In this document: piece by piece, positions 56,488 through 64,000 of the stretch | Position numbering within the stretch: the first letter of the stretch is position 1 | How the letters are laid out: each line of letters begins with the position of its first letter | From: Pantoea sp. Cy-639 | Lineage (GTDB): Bacteria > Pseudomonadota > Gammaproteobacteria > Pseudomonadales > Pseudomonadaceae | Length of the DNA stretch: 64,000 nt | Reading direction: 5' to 3' | NCBI RefSeq assembly: GCF_011752525.1 | Contig: NZ_VWXI01000003.1 | Location: 186,001 to 250,000 of the forward strand | Notes under the pieces: generated by a model | Database searches by the model: none | What the model was told of the DNA's origin: nothing | Seen by the model: only the letters and a program-made list of their open reading frames with translations | Translations under genes and position numbers: made by a program

Positions 56488-57666
56488 TTACTCCAACGCC
56501 GCTGCCGGCCCGAAGAACTCGTAACGGCTCTGCCCTTCCGGCACGCCCAGCCCCTTGAGCTGACGCTTGATCGCCGCCATGAAGCCCTTCGGCCCCAGGA
56601 AGTAGGCATCGACGTCACGCTCGCGCGGCAGCCACTCGCCCAGCAGTTCCTGGTTCAGCAGGCCCACGGCGTCGGCCTTGCGGCTGCCGTCATCCTCGGC
56701 GTAGCAATAGAAGCGCTTGAGCTGCGGGTGGCGCGCGGCCAGGCCATCGATCCAGTCAGCGAAGGCATGTACCGCGCCATTGCGCGCGCAGTGGATGAAG
56801 TGCACCGGACGCTCGGTCTGCAGCGCCGCCTCGAGCATGGCCAGGGTCGGCGTGATGCCCACGCCGCCGCTGATCAGCACCAGAGGCTTGTCGCTGGCGG
56901 CCAGGGTGAAATCACCGGCCGGCGGGAACAATTGCAGGGTATCGCCGACGTGCAACTGCTCATGCAGGTAGCTGGAGACCTTGCCCCCATCCTCGCGCTT
57001 GACGCTGATGCGGTACTGCTCGCCGTCGCACAGGGCCGACAGCGAGTAGTTGCGACGCTGCTCCTGGCCATCGATGTCCAGTTTCACGCCAATGTACTGG
57101 CCAGGCTCGGCCTTGAGCACCGCCTTGCCATCGACCGGGGCGAAGTAGAACGAGACGATCTCGCGGCTTTCCTGCTCGCGGCGCACCAGGCGGAATTCGC
57201 GGGTACCGCGCCAGCCGCCGGCGGCTTCTTCCTTCTGCTTGTACAGGTTCTCCTCGGCACCGATGAGGATGTCGGCCAGCTGGCCGTAGGCGGCGCCCCA
57301 GGCCGCGATCACCTCGGGGGTGGCGATGTCCTTGCCCAGCACTTCCTCGATGGCGCGCAGCAGGCAACTGCCGACGATCGGGTAGTGCTCGGGGAGGATC
57401 TGCAAGGCCACATGCTTGTTGATGATCTGGCCGACCAGACCGCCGAGCTGCTCGAGCTGGTCGATGTGGCGGGCATACATCAGCACGCCGTTGGCCAGGG
57501 CGCGCGGCTGGTCGCCGCTGGCCTGGTGGGCCTGGTTGAACAGCGGACGCACCTCGGGGTACTCGCTGAGCATCATCTTGTAGAAGTGGGTGGTCAGGGC
57601 CTCGCCACCGCTTTCCAGCAGCGGGACAGTGGCTTTGATGATTGCACGTTGTTCGGCATTGAGCAT
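56488..57666 (-). CDS. hmp: Flavohemoglobin, nitric oxide dioxygenase
   Basis: 392-residue enzyme oxidising NO to nitrate with NAD(P)H and O2. N-terminal globin (MLNAEQRAIIKATVPLLESG; proximal His in NKHVALQILPEHYPIVG), then FAD domain (RNYSLSA motif as RRNYSLSALCDG) and NAD domain (LISGGVGITPTLAML). ATG 57666 has AGGAG upstream. Divergent from norR, which in Pseudomonas activates this gene in response to NO. Confidence 0.97.
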   Translation of the reverse strand: MLNAEQRAIIKATVPLLESGGEALTTHFYKMMLSEYPEVRPLFNQAHQASGDQPRALANGVLMYARHIDQLEQLGGLVGQIINKHVALQILPEHYPIVGSCLLRAIEEVLGKDIATPEVIAAWGAAYGQLADILIGAEENLYKQKEEAAGGWRGTREFRLVRREQESREIVSFYFAPVDGKAVLKAEPGQYIGVKLDIDGQEQRRNYSLSALCDGEQYRISVKREDGGKVSSYLHEQLHVGDTLQLFPPAGDFTLAASDKPLVLISGGVGITPTLAMLEAALQTERPVHFIHCARNGAVHAFADWIDGLAARHPQLKRFYCYAEDDGSRKADAVGLLNQELLGEWLPRERDVDAYFLGPKGFMAAIKRQLKGLGVPEGQSRYEFFGPAAALE

Positions 57667-57767
57667 TACGACAACTCCTGAGCCTGTGGCTTCGAATGGT
57701 TGGGTAGACCATTTCAGCAATCGTGCCAACTTTGATCGTCAATAAAACCGGGGGTTTTCCTTGATCG

Positions 57768-57782
57768 GTGTCAAAACGACAC
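57768..57782. promoter_or_regulatory. Candidate NorR binding palindrome between hmp and norR
   Basis: GTGTC-AAAAC-GACAC, perfect 5-bp arms, in the 154-nt divergent intergenic region about 40 nt before norR. NorR sites have GTC/GAC half-sites, so the fit is reasonable but unproven. Confidence 0.5.
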
Positions 57783-57820
57783 ACTCGGGCGTATAGTCAT
57801 TCCGACCAACAGGAGTCCAT

Positions 57821-59371
57821 ATGACTGCAAAACCCCTGCTTACCGCCCTCCTCCCGCTGGTGAGCGACCTGTCCCGCGACCTGCCCGACCAGGAGCGCTA
57901 TCGTCGCCTGCTACAGGCCATGCGCGGCCTGCTGCCGTGCGATGCCGCGGCGCTGCTGCGCCTGGACGGCGAATGGCTGGTGCCGCTGGCGGTCGATGGC
58001 CTGTCGGCAGACACCCTCGGCCGGCGCTTCCGGGTCAGCGAACACCCCCGCTTCCAGGCCCTGCTCAGTCGCCCCGAGCCGACCCGCTTCCCCAGCGACA
58101 GCCCGCTGCCCGACCCCTACGACGGACTGGTCGACGCCGCCCATGTCGACCTCGAAGTGCACGACTGCATGGGTTGCCCGCTGATGGTCGACGAACACCC
58201 TTGGGGCCTGCTGACCCTCGACGCCCTCACCCCCGGCCAGTTCCAGAGCCTCGAGCTCGACGCCCTGCAGGCCTTCGCCAGCCTGGCGGCGGCCACCGTC
58301 ACCGTCGCCGAGCGCATCGAGCACCTGGCCCTGCGCGCCGAGGACGAACACCAGCGCGCCGAGGTGTACCGCCAGGCCAGCGGCCAGGACAAGGAACTGA
58401 TTGGCCAGAGCAAGACGCACAAGCGCCTGGTCGAGGAGATCCGCCTGGTCGGCGGCAGCGACCTGACCGTACTGATCACTGGCGAGACCGGCGTCGGCAA
58501 GGAACTGGTGGCCCAGGCCCTGCACCGCGCCAGCAACCGTGCCGACAAACCGCTGATCAGCCTCAACTGCGCCGCCCTGCCCGACACCCTGGTGGAAAGC
58601 GAACTGTTCGGCCATGTCCGCGGCGCCTTCACCGGCGCCCATGGCGAACGCCGTGGCAAGTTCGAGCTGGCCAATGGCGGCACGCTGTTCCTCGACGAAG
58701 TCGGCGAGCTGCCGCTGACCGTGCAGGCCAAGCTGCTGCGGGTGCTGCAGAGCGGACAGTTGCAGCGCCTGGGCTCGGACCGCGAGCACCAGGTGGATGT
58801 GCGCCTGATCGCCGCGACCAATCGCGACCTGGCCGAGGAGGTGCGCAACGGCAACTACCGCGCCGACTTCTACCACCGCCTGAGCGTGTACCCGTTGCAG
58901 GTACCACCGCTGCGCGAGCGTGGCCGCGACGTGCTGCTGCTGGCTGGTTACTTCCTCGAGCAGAACCGCTCGCGACTGGGGTTGGGTAGCCTGCGCCTGT
59001 CTGCCGAGGCCCAGGCTGCGCTGCTGGCCTACGACTGGCCAGGCAATGTGCGCGAACTGGAGCACCTGATAGGCCGCTCGGCGCTCAAGGCGCTGGGGCA
59101 GCATGGCCTGCGGCCGAAGATCCTCACGCTGGAGGCCGCGGACCTGGACCTGCGCGCCGTGGTCCCGGCGGTGCAACTCGCTACCGCCCTGCCGCCGGTC
59201 GGCGCAGCGCTGCCCGAGGGCGGGTTGCGCGAGGCGGTGGATGACTACCAGCGCCAGGTCATCGATGAATGCCTGAAACGTCACCAGGACAACTGGGCAG
59301 CGGCTGCGCGGGAGCTGGGGCTGGACCGGGCCAACCTGAGCCGTCTGGCCAAGCGGCTAGGCCTGCGCTGA
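57821..59371 (+). CDS. norR: NO-responsive sigma-54 activator NorR
   Basis: 516-residue enhancer-binding protein. N-terminal GAF domain (about 1-170) that binds NO through a mononuclear iron in E. coli NorR; AAA+ domain with Walker A GETGVGKE (221-228), GAFTGA loop (268-273) contacting sigma-54, and Walker B GGTLFLDEVGELP; C-terminal Fis-type helix-turn-helix (DNWAAAARELGLDRANLSRL). ATG 57821 follows CAGGAG. Controls divergent hmp. Confidence 0.96.
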   Translation: MTAKPLLTALLPLVSDLSRDLPDQERYRRLLQAMRGLLPCDAAALLRLDGEWLVPLAVDGLSADTLGRRFRVSEHPRFQALLSRPEPTRFPSDSPLPDPYDGLVDAAHVDLEVHDCMGCPLMVDEHPWGLLTLDALTPGQFQSLELDALQAFASLAAATVTVAERIEHLALRAEDEHQRAEVYRQASGQDKELIGQSKTHKRLVEEIRLVGGSDLTVLITGETGVGKELVAQALHRASNRADKPLISLNCAALPDTLVESELFGHVRGAFTGAHGERRGKFELANGGTLFLDEVGELPLTVQAKLLRVLQSGQLQRLGSDREHQVDVRLIAATNRDLAEEVRNGNYRADFYHRLSVYPLQVPPLRERGRDVLLLAGYFLEQNRSRLGLGSLRLSAEAQAALLAYDWPGNVRELEHLIGRSALKALGQHGLRPKILTLEAADLDLRAVVPAVQLATALPPVGAALPEGGLREAVDDYQRQVIDECLKRHQDNWAAAARELGLDRANLSRLAKRLGLR

Positions 59372-59402
59372 GCCAGCGCCTACAAGATGCCCGCTGACTG
59401 CA

Positions 59403-59427
59403 TGGGAGCGGGCGGGCCCCGCGATGG
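59403..59427. repeat. Single REP element
   Basis: TGGGAGCGGGCGGGCCCCGC followed by GATGG, one REP unit between norR and cheV. Confidence 0.7.
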
Positions 59428-59513
59428 ATCGCAAATGGCAAACTAGACTAAAGCCCGGCGCCAGAAAGCCGATAACCCGGCATCCTCTCCCTTATTCATA
59501 CCGAAGGTTGTCC

Positions 59514-60413
59514 ATGGCCACGCAAAAAGCCCGCGCGGACTCGTTGTCCCTGCTGCTGTTCACCCTGCGCAGCGGCAAGCTGATGGCAATCAACCTGCTC
59601 AAGGTCAGCGAGATCATTCCCTGCCCGCCGCTGACCAAGCTGCCGGAAGCCCATCCCCACGTCAAAGGCGTGGCCACCCTGCGCGGCAACTCGCTGTCGG
59701 TGATCGACCTGTCCCGCGCCATCGGCGAAATGCCCCTGGCCGACCCAGACGGCGGCTGCCTGATCGTCACCGAGATCAGCCGCTCGCGCCAGGGCCTGCA
59801 CGTGCAGGCGGTGAGCCGCATCATTCATTGCCTGAGCACCGACATCAAGCCGCCACCGTTCGGCTCGGGCAACCGCTCGTTCATCACCGGCGTGACCCGG
59901 GTCGACAACACCCTGGTGCAGGTGCTGGACATCGAGAAAGTCATCCACGGCATCGCCCCGCCCCAGCACGAGCCGCATCCGGGCGAGGTCAGCGAGGAAG
60001 ACGCCAGCCTGCTGGCCGCCGCCAACATCCTGGTGGTCGACGACAGCCAGGTGGCGCTGCAACAGTCGGTGCACACCCTGCGCAACCTCGGCATCGAGTG
60101 CCACACCGCGCGCAGCGCCAAGGACGCGATGAACGTGCTGCTCGAGCTGCAGGGCACCGACAAGGAGATCAACATCATCGTCTCGGACATCGAGATGTCC
60201 GAGATGGACGGCTACGCCTTCACCCGCACCCTGCGTGAAACGCCGGACTTCCAGCACCTGTACATCCTCCTGCACACCTCGCTGGACAGCACCATGAGCG
60301 GTGAGAAGGCCAAGACCGCCGGGGCCAACGCGATCCTCACCAAGTTCTCGTCGCCGGAGCTGACCCACTGCCTGGTGACGGCGGCACGCACGGTGGTATT
60401 CGAGGAGCGCTGA
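59514..60413 (+). CDS. cheV: Chemotaxis coupling protein CheV
   Basis: 299 residues: an N-terminal CheW-like domain (LLLFTLRSGKLMAINLLKVS through VLDIEKVIHG) that docks chemoreceptors to CheA, and a C-terminal response-regulator receiver domain with acidic pocket VVDDSQ, phosphoacceptor Asp in IIVSDIEMSEMDGY and the switch Thr/Ser in LLHTSLDS. ATG 59514 has GAAGG upstream. Likely tunes receptor coupling, perhaps for the chemoreceptor encoded 1.2 kb downstream. Confidence 0.94.
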   Translation: MATQKARADSLSLLLFTLRSGKLMAINLLKVSEIIPCPPLTKLPEAHPHVKGVATLRGNSLSVIDLSRAIGEMPLADPDGGCLIVTEISRSRQGLHVQAVSRIIHCLSTDIKPPPFGSGNRSFITGVTRVDNTLVQVLDIEKVIHGIAPPQHEPHPGEVSEEDASLLAAANILVVDDSQVALQQSVHTLRNLGIECHTARSAKDAMNVLLELQGTDKEINIIVSDIEMSEMDGYAFTRTLRETPDFQHLYILLHTSLDSTMSGEKAKTAGANAILTKFSSPELTHCLVTAARTVVFEER

Positions 60414-60501
60414 CATATCAAGTGAGGATTTTCCTGACTTGATGCAGGAGAATGTTCGGGCATAATTCGCGCCCTTCGGGTGTTCATTGCCGGTATCGCG
60501 T

Positions 60502-60819
60502 ATGAAATATTTCAGCTCGCTCCTGATCACCTGCGCCCTGCTCGCCAGCGGCGCAGCCCACGCCTCCAGCAGCCAGGCCTGGAACGACCAGCGCCAACAG
60601 ATGCTCAAGGCCTGCCTCGCGGCCAGCCAGTTCAAGGACGCCCACGCCCTGGGCAAGCCCGCCGAGTTCGACGACCAGGTCGGCTTCAGCGCGCTGCTGG
60701 TCGAAGGCGTCTATCCGCAGAAACACATGCAGAACCGCACCGGCACCGTGCTGTGCCTGTACAACCGCCAGCAGCAACAAGCATTCGTCACCGAATGGGA
60801 CGCGGGCATCAAGCGGTGA
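60502..60819 (+). CDS. Small secreted protein of unknown function
   Basis: 105 residues with a signal peptide (MKYFSSLLITCALLASGAAHA). The mature part has two cysteines (LKACLAASQ and TVLCLYNRQQ) and ends AFVTEWDAGIKR. I do not recognise the family. Its stop overlaps the GTG start of the next gene by 3 nt, so the two are probably co-translated. Confidence 0.75.
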   Translation: MKYFSSLLITCALLASGAAHASSSQAWNDQRQQMLKACLAASQFKDAHALGKPAEFDDQVGFSALLVEGVYPQKHMQNRTGTVLCLYNRQQQQAFVTEWDAGIKR

Positions 60820-61550
60820 GCGACAGCATTCGTTTCGCCTGTACCGGTTGCGGCAAGTGCTGCAGCGGTCACCATGTGCCGCTGACCCTGGCCGAAGCCC
60901 TGCAGTGGGCGCTGGCCGGTGGCCAGGTGGTGGTGCTGATCGAAGGTTGCGTCCGCGACGGCCCGGGCATGCCGGCGCAACAGCGCGAGCATGTGCTGCG
61001 CCGTTCGCACCCGGTGCGCTGCGGCGACAGCGAGCTGCATGTCTCGGTGACCTTCGCCGCATTCAACCCCGGCCGCTGCCGCAACCTCGACGCCAACGAC
61101 CTGTGCAGCATCTATGAAAGCCGCCCGCTGGTGTGCCGCATCTACCCGGCGGAAATCAACCCGCACCTGCCGCTGCGCCCGGAGAACAAGGACTGTCCGC
61201 CCGAAGCCTGGGCACAGGGACCGCTGCTGATTCATGGCAGCCTGCCGGTGGACACCGAGCTGCAAGCACTGATCGAAGCCGCGCGCCAGGCCGACCGTGA
61301 CGACATCGCGGCCAAGGTGGCGATCTGCGAAGCGCTGGGGATCACCACCACTGCGTTGAAGGGCAACGGCTTCACGGCGTGGCTGCCGGACATGGCGGCG
61401 TTCGCGGCGGTGCTGGAGCAGGCGCCACAAGCCATCGAGGCACCCTGGGCGGTGCATGTGCAGGACGAGGCGCTCGCGGCCGAACTACAGCGCCATGGCT
61501 TGCAGGTGACCGGCGAAGCACCGCTCTACTACGCCTTCATCGGCTTCTAG
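60816..61550 (+). CDS. YkgJ-family cysteine cluster protein, longer form
   Basis: 244 residues starting at GTG 60816 within the overlap GTGA. The N-terminal signature CTGCGKCCSGHHVPLTLAEA and later C-residues (NPGRCRNLD, NDLCSIYESRPLVCRIYPAE, NKDCPPEAW) define the YkgJ zinc/iron-sulfur-binding fold; the C-terminal 100 residues are an extension of unknown role. Different from the 127-residue YkgJ protein near 44.5 kb. Confidence 0.88.
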   Translation: MSDSIRFACTGCGKCCSGHHVPLTLAEALQWALAGGQVVVLIEGCVRDGPGMPAQQREHVLRRSHPVRCGDSELHVSVTFAAFNPGRCRNLDANDLCSIYESRPLVCRIYPAEINPHLPLRPENKDCPPEAWAQGPLLIHGSLPVDTELQALIEAARQADRDDIAAKVAICEALGITTTALKGNGFTAWLPDMAAFAAVLEQAPQAIEAPWAVHVQDEALAAELQRHGLQVTGEAPLYYAFIGF

Positions 61551-61558
61551 GCAGACTC

Positions 61559-61637
61559 CATCGCGGGGCAAGCCCGCTCCCACCGTTCCCGCATCAGCAT
61601 CCGGGGCATGGCGTGGGAGCGGGCTTGCCCCGCGATA
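61559..61637. repeat. REPIN
   Basis: CATCGCGGGGCAAGCCCGCT (from 61559) and AGCGGGCTTGCCCCGCGATA (ending 61637) in inverted order, between two convergent genes. Confidence 0.92.
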
Positions 61638-61652
61638 ATGGCGCTCAGCGGT

Positions 61653-63236
61653 TCACTGACAGCGCCGCCAGAACTCATCCGCCAAACGCCGCAGATCCTT
61701 GGCCAGGTCCGCCACGTCGCTGGCACTGCTGTGACTGCGCTGGCCGACATTGACCGTCGCCTCGCTGGCCTGGCGGATGCTGGCGATATTGCGGTTGATG
61801 TTCTCGCTGACCTGGCTCTGCTGCTCCACTGCCGCGGCGATCTGCAGGCTCATCTCGTTGATCTGGTTGACCCGCACGCTGATGCTGTCCAGCGCATCGC
61901 TGGCCAGTTGCGCCTGCTCCACGCTATGCCCGGCATGGGCGCTGCTCTGCTGCATCACCTGCACCGCCGCGCGGGCGCCCTCCTGCAAGGCACCGATCAT
62001 GCGCTGGATATCGTGGGTCGACTGTGCCGTGCGCTGGGCCAGGCCGCGCACCTCGTCGGCGACCACCGCGAAACCGCGCCCCTGGTCGCCAGCCCGCGCC
62101 GCCTCGATGGCGGCGTTGAGCGCCAGCAGGTTGGTCTGCTCGGCAATGCCGCGGATCATATCCAACACCCCGGAGATCTCGCTGCTGTGGTTCTCCAGCT
62201 GGCGGATCACCTCGCTGGCCTCGACCAGCGACCCGGCCAGGTCCTGGATCGCGCAGCGGTTGCGGTCGACCATGCGGTGCCCGGCCTGGGTCTCGCCCTC
62301 GGCCTGGTCGGCGGCCATCGCCGCCATCTGCGCGCTGCTGGCCACCTGGGCGACGCTGGCACTCATCTGGTGGATCGCCGTGGCCACCTGGTCGGCCTCG
62401 CTCTGCTGCTCCAGGCTGTTGGCATGGCTGCTGTGCAGGGCATCGACCAGCGAGCCGGAATGCCCGGCCAGCCGCGAAGAGGTGTCGCCGATGCGCCCGA
62501 CCACCGCGCCGAGCTGGGCCTTGAGCATGCGCATGGCGAATTCGATCTGCCCCAAGCCATCGCGCCGCCCGGTATACAACTGCTGGCTCAACGGGTTGTC
62601 GGCAATGGCCAGGGCCTGGCGACGCAGGCGCTCGAAAGGCCGCAGCAACAGCACTATCGCCACGCTGCTCAAGCCCGCAGCCGCGGCGATTTCCACCAGC
62701 GTGACGAGCAAGGGGCGCTCCAGCCACCAGTGGCCGACGCCCATCACCAGCGCCAGCAGCAGTGCCACACCCAGCGACAGTTGCGTGACCAGCCCCAGCA
62801 CCGGCAAGCGCTCACGCCAGCTGCGACGCCCCTCGCGCAGGCGCGCATAGCAGCGCTCGGCGGCTTCCACCTGCGCAGCGTCGGGGCGGGTGCGAACCGA
62901 CTGGTATTCCAGGGTCTTTCCGCCACTGCTGATCGGCGAGACGAACGCGCTCACCCAGTAGTGGTCGCCGTTCTTGCAGCGGTTCTTCACCAGGCCCATC
63001 CACGAGCGCCCGGCCTTGAGCGTCTGCCACATCTGGGCAAACGCCTGCGGCGGCATGTCCGGGTGGCGCACCACATGGTGGGCCTGGCCGATCAACTCAT
63101 CACGGGTGAAGCCACTGACCCGCTCGAAATCGTCGTTGGCATAGGTGATACGGCTGTCCAGGTCGGTAGTGGACAGGATGTTGGCGTCGCCGGGGTAATC
63201 CACTTCGCGACCGGTAACGGGCAAATTGCACTTCAT
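61653..63236 (-). CDS. PAS-domain methyl-accepting chemotaxis protein, Aer-like
   Basis: 527 residues. N-terminal PAS domain without signal peptide ([53 protein letters not shown]), two closely spaced membrane segments at about 143-200, a HAMP-like linker and the signalling domain with the hairpin [20 protein letters not shown] and [19 protein letters not shown]. This arrangement is that of Aer energy-taxis receptors, where PAS binds FAD; FAD binding is inferred. Full length. Confidence 0.93.
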   Translation of the reverse strand: MKCNLPVTGREVDYPGDANILSTTDLDSRITYANDDFERVSGFTRDELIGQAHHVVRHPDMPPQAFAQMWQTLKAGRSWMGLVKNRCKNGDHYWVSAFVSPISSGGKTLEYQSVRTRPDAAQVEAAERCYARLREGRRSWRERLPVLGLVTQLSLGVALLLALVMGVGHWWLERPLLVTLVEIAAAAGLSSVAIVLLLRPFERLRRQALAIADNPLSQQLYTGRRDGLGQIEFAMRMLKAQLGAVVGRIGDTSSRLAGHSGSLVDALHSSHANSLEQQSEADQVATAIHQMSASVAQVASSAQMAAMAADQAEGETQAGHRMVDRNRCAIQDLAGSLVEASEVIRQLENHSSEISGVLDMIRGIAEQTNLLALNAAIEAARAGDQGRGFAVVADEVRGLAQRTAQSTHDIQRMIGALQEGARAAVQVMQQSSAHAGHSVEQAQLASDALDSISVRVNQINEMSLQIAAAVEQQSQVSENINRNIASIRQASEATVNVGQRSHSSASDVADLAKDLRRLADEFWRRCQ

Positions 63237-63458
63237 CGGAGGCTCTCGTTGTTGTACGGGAAAATCGGCAGGGCGTACGACTCTAGGGGCAAACGCCGGC
63301 GAAACATTGATCCACGGCAGGCTATTGGCAAATGGCCATCAACGACCCGAAACTGACAGCCATGTCAGCCAGGCGTCACCTTGCCGACCCGATCGACACG
63401 CTATAACCCAGATGATCCATAGTCCGTTTCCAGCCCTCCGGCCAAGGTACCCGCCCTG

Positions 63459-64000
63459 ATGCGACGCCCCTCCCGTCCTCTCGTTCTCGCCGCCCTGGCC
63501 CTGGTCCTCCTGGCGGGCAGCGCCGCCTGGCTGGGGCTGCGCCAAGCCCCTCCCAGCCGCGCCGGCGCCAATGCCATCCCGGTACGGGTGGTGAGCGTGG
63601 CCCGTCAGGATGTACCGCGCTACCTCAGCGCCATCGGCTCGGTGCTGTCGCTGCACAATGTCGAGGTCCGCCCGCAGGTCGAGGGCGTGCTGACTCAGGT
63701 GCTGGTCAAGGAGGGACAAGAGGTGAAGGAGGGCGACCTGCTGGCCACCCTCGACGACCGCGCGATCCGCGCCAGCCTCGACCAGGCCCGCGCCGAGCTC
63801 GGCCAGACCCAGGCGCAGTTGCAGGTGGCCAACGTCAATCTGCGGCGCTACCAGTTGCTGAGCACCGACGATGGCGTCTCCAAGCAGACCCTCGACCAGC
63901 AACAGGCGCTGGTCAACCAGTTGCAGGCGACGATCAAGGGCAACCAGGCGGCCATCGACAATGCCACGGTGCAGCTCAGCTACACGCAGATCCGCTCGCC
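63459..64000 (+). CDS. RND efflux periplasmic adaptor (membrane fusion protein), 3' end outside window
   Basis: The first 180 codons or so of an HlyD/MdtA-type adaptor. N-terminal membrane anchor or signal (LVLAALALVLLAGSAAWLGL), then the first half of the lipoyl-like domain (VEVRPQVEGVLTQVLVKEGQ and VKEGDLLATLDDRAIR), and the coiled-coil hairpin rich in Gln and Ala (LDQARAELGQTQAQLQVANV). The second lipoyl half begins at LSYTQIRS, where the window ends. It should connect an RND pump to an outer-membrane channel. Confidence 0.9.
   Translation, partial: MRRPSRPLVLAALALVLLAGSAAWLGLRQAPPSRAGANAIPVRVVSVARQDVPRYLSAIGSVLSLHNVEVRPQVEGVLTQVLVKEGQEVKEGDLLATLDDRAIRASLDQARAELGQTQAQLQVANVNLRRYQLLSTDDGVSKQTLDQQQALVNQLQATIKGNQAAIDNATVQLSYTQIRS

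Noticed and set aside
57720-57740. Sigma-54 promoter for hmp (TTGGCACGATTGCT on the minus strand)
   Set aside because: TGGCAC and TTGCT are present but only 2 nt apart instead of 5, so the GG and GC elements are on the wrong spacing. The true promoter could be elsewhere in the gap.
8455-61637. REP/REPIN palindromes as CRISPR repeats
   Set aside because: They are paired inverted copies with variable loops between genes and no regular spacers, typical of Pseudomonas REPINs.

Overview
The window is a high-GC gammaproteobacterial chromosome segment, almost certainly Pseudomonas and most likely the P. putida group. Grounds: the gene order secD-yajC-tgt-queA-tRNA-Leu, selenate-type ABC transporter-selD-mnmH, cyoABCDE-dsbB-hmp-norR-cheV; Pseudomonas-style REP/REPIN palindromes between genes; and very strict codon bias. 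The species call is inference from remembered synteny, not a database result.

Layout. 1-3.4 kb (mostly minus): secretion (secD partial, yajC) and queuosine (tgt, queA), then a tRNA-Leu(CAA) with promoter and terminator. 3.4-5.2 kb: a small decayed patch behind the tRNA, holding a solitary two-repeat type I-F CRISPR relic, an acetyltransferase gene broken by an in-frame TAA, a RelE/HigB-like toxin-antitoxin pair, and a small reading frame broken by TAG. 5.2-10.8 kb: a selenium locus (four-gene ABC transporter, selD, mnmH). 10.8-13.9 kb: LprI-like protein, LysR regulator divergent from a YdcZ-type membrane protein, a hypothetical membrane protein, and a GNAT acetyltransferase.

14.0-26.2 kb is a tightly packed minus-strand operon of twelve genes that I read as an undescribed hydrazine (N-N bond) natural-product pathway. 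Its core is an N6-lysine/ornithine-type N-hydroxylase, a zinc-cupin fused to a methionyl-tRNA-synthetase-like domain, and a DAO-type flavoenzyme. This is the trio known from Streptomyces hydrazine pathways (s56-p1, triacsin, pyrazomycin/formycin). Around it are a degenerate ATP-grasp protein, two SDRs, a HAD phosphatase, a DRE-TIM aldolase-like enzyme, a rhamnose-mutarotase-like protein, a DapA-family lyase, a leaderless periplasmic-binding-protein fold and a group II PLP decarboxylase. A 1.2 kb AT-rich non-coding region with a 25-nt operator-like palindrome precedes the operon.

27.4-44.0 kb is one gene for a 5,525-residue autotransporter adhesin with about 45 beta-strand repeats. Part of it has a higher-order 1.3 kb repeat present three times. 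44.4-46.2 kb holds a YkgJ-type protein and alaC. 46.4-49.9 kb is a second biosynthetic locus: an isonitrile synthase, a HAD phosphatase, and an isonitrile synthase fused to a TauD/PvcB-type oxygenase.

50.1-64 kb is conserved housekeeping: the cytochrome bo3 oxidase operon, dsbB, nitric-oxide-detoxifying hmp with divergent norR, cheV, a secreted hypothetical, a second YkgJ-type protein, a PAS-containing chemoreceptor and the start of an efflux adaptor gene. The block 14-50 kb therefore looks like a variable region carrying two unusual biosynthetic loci and a giant adhesin between conserved neighbours.
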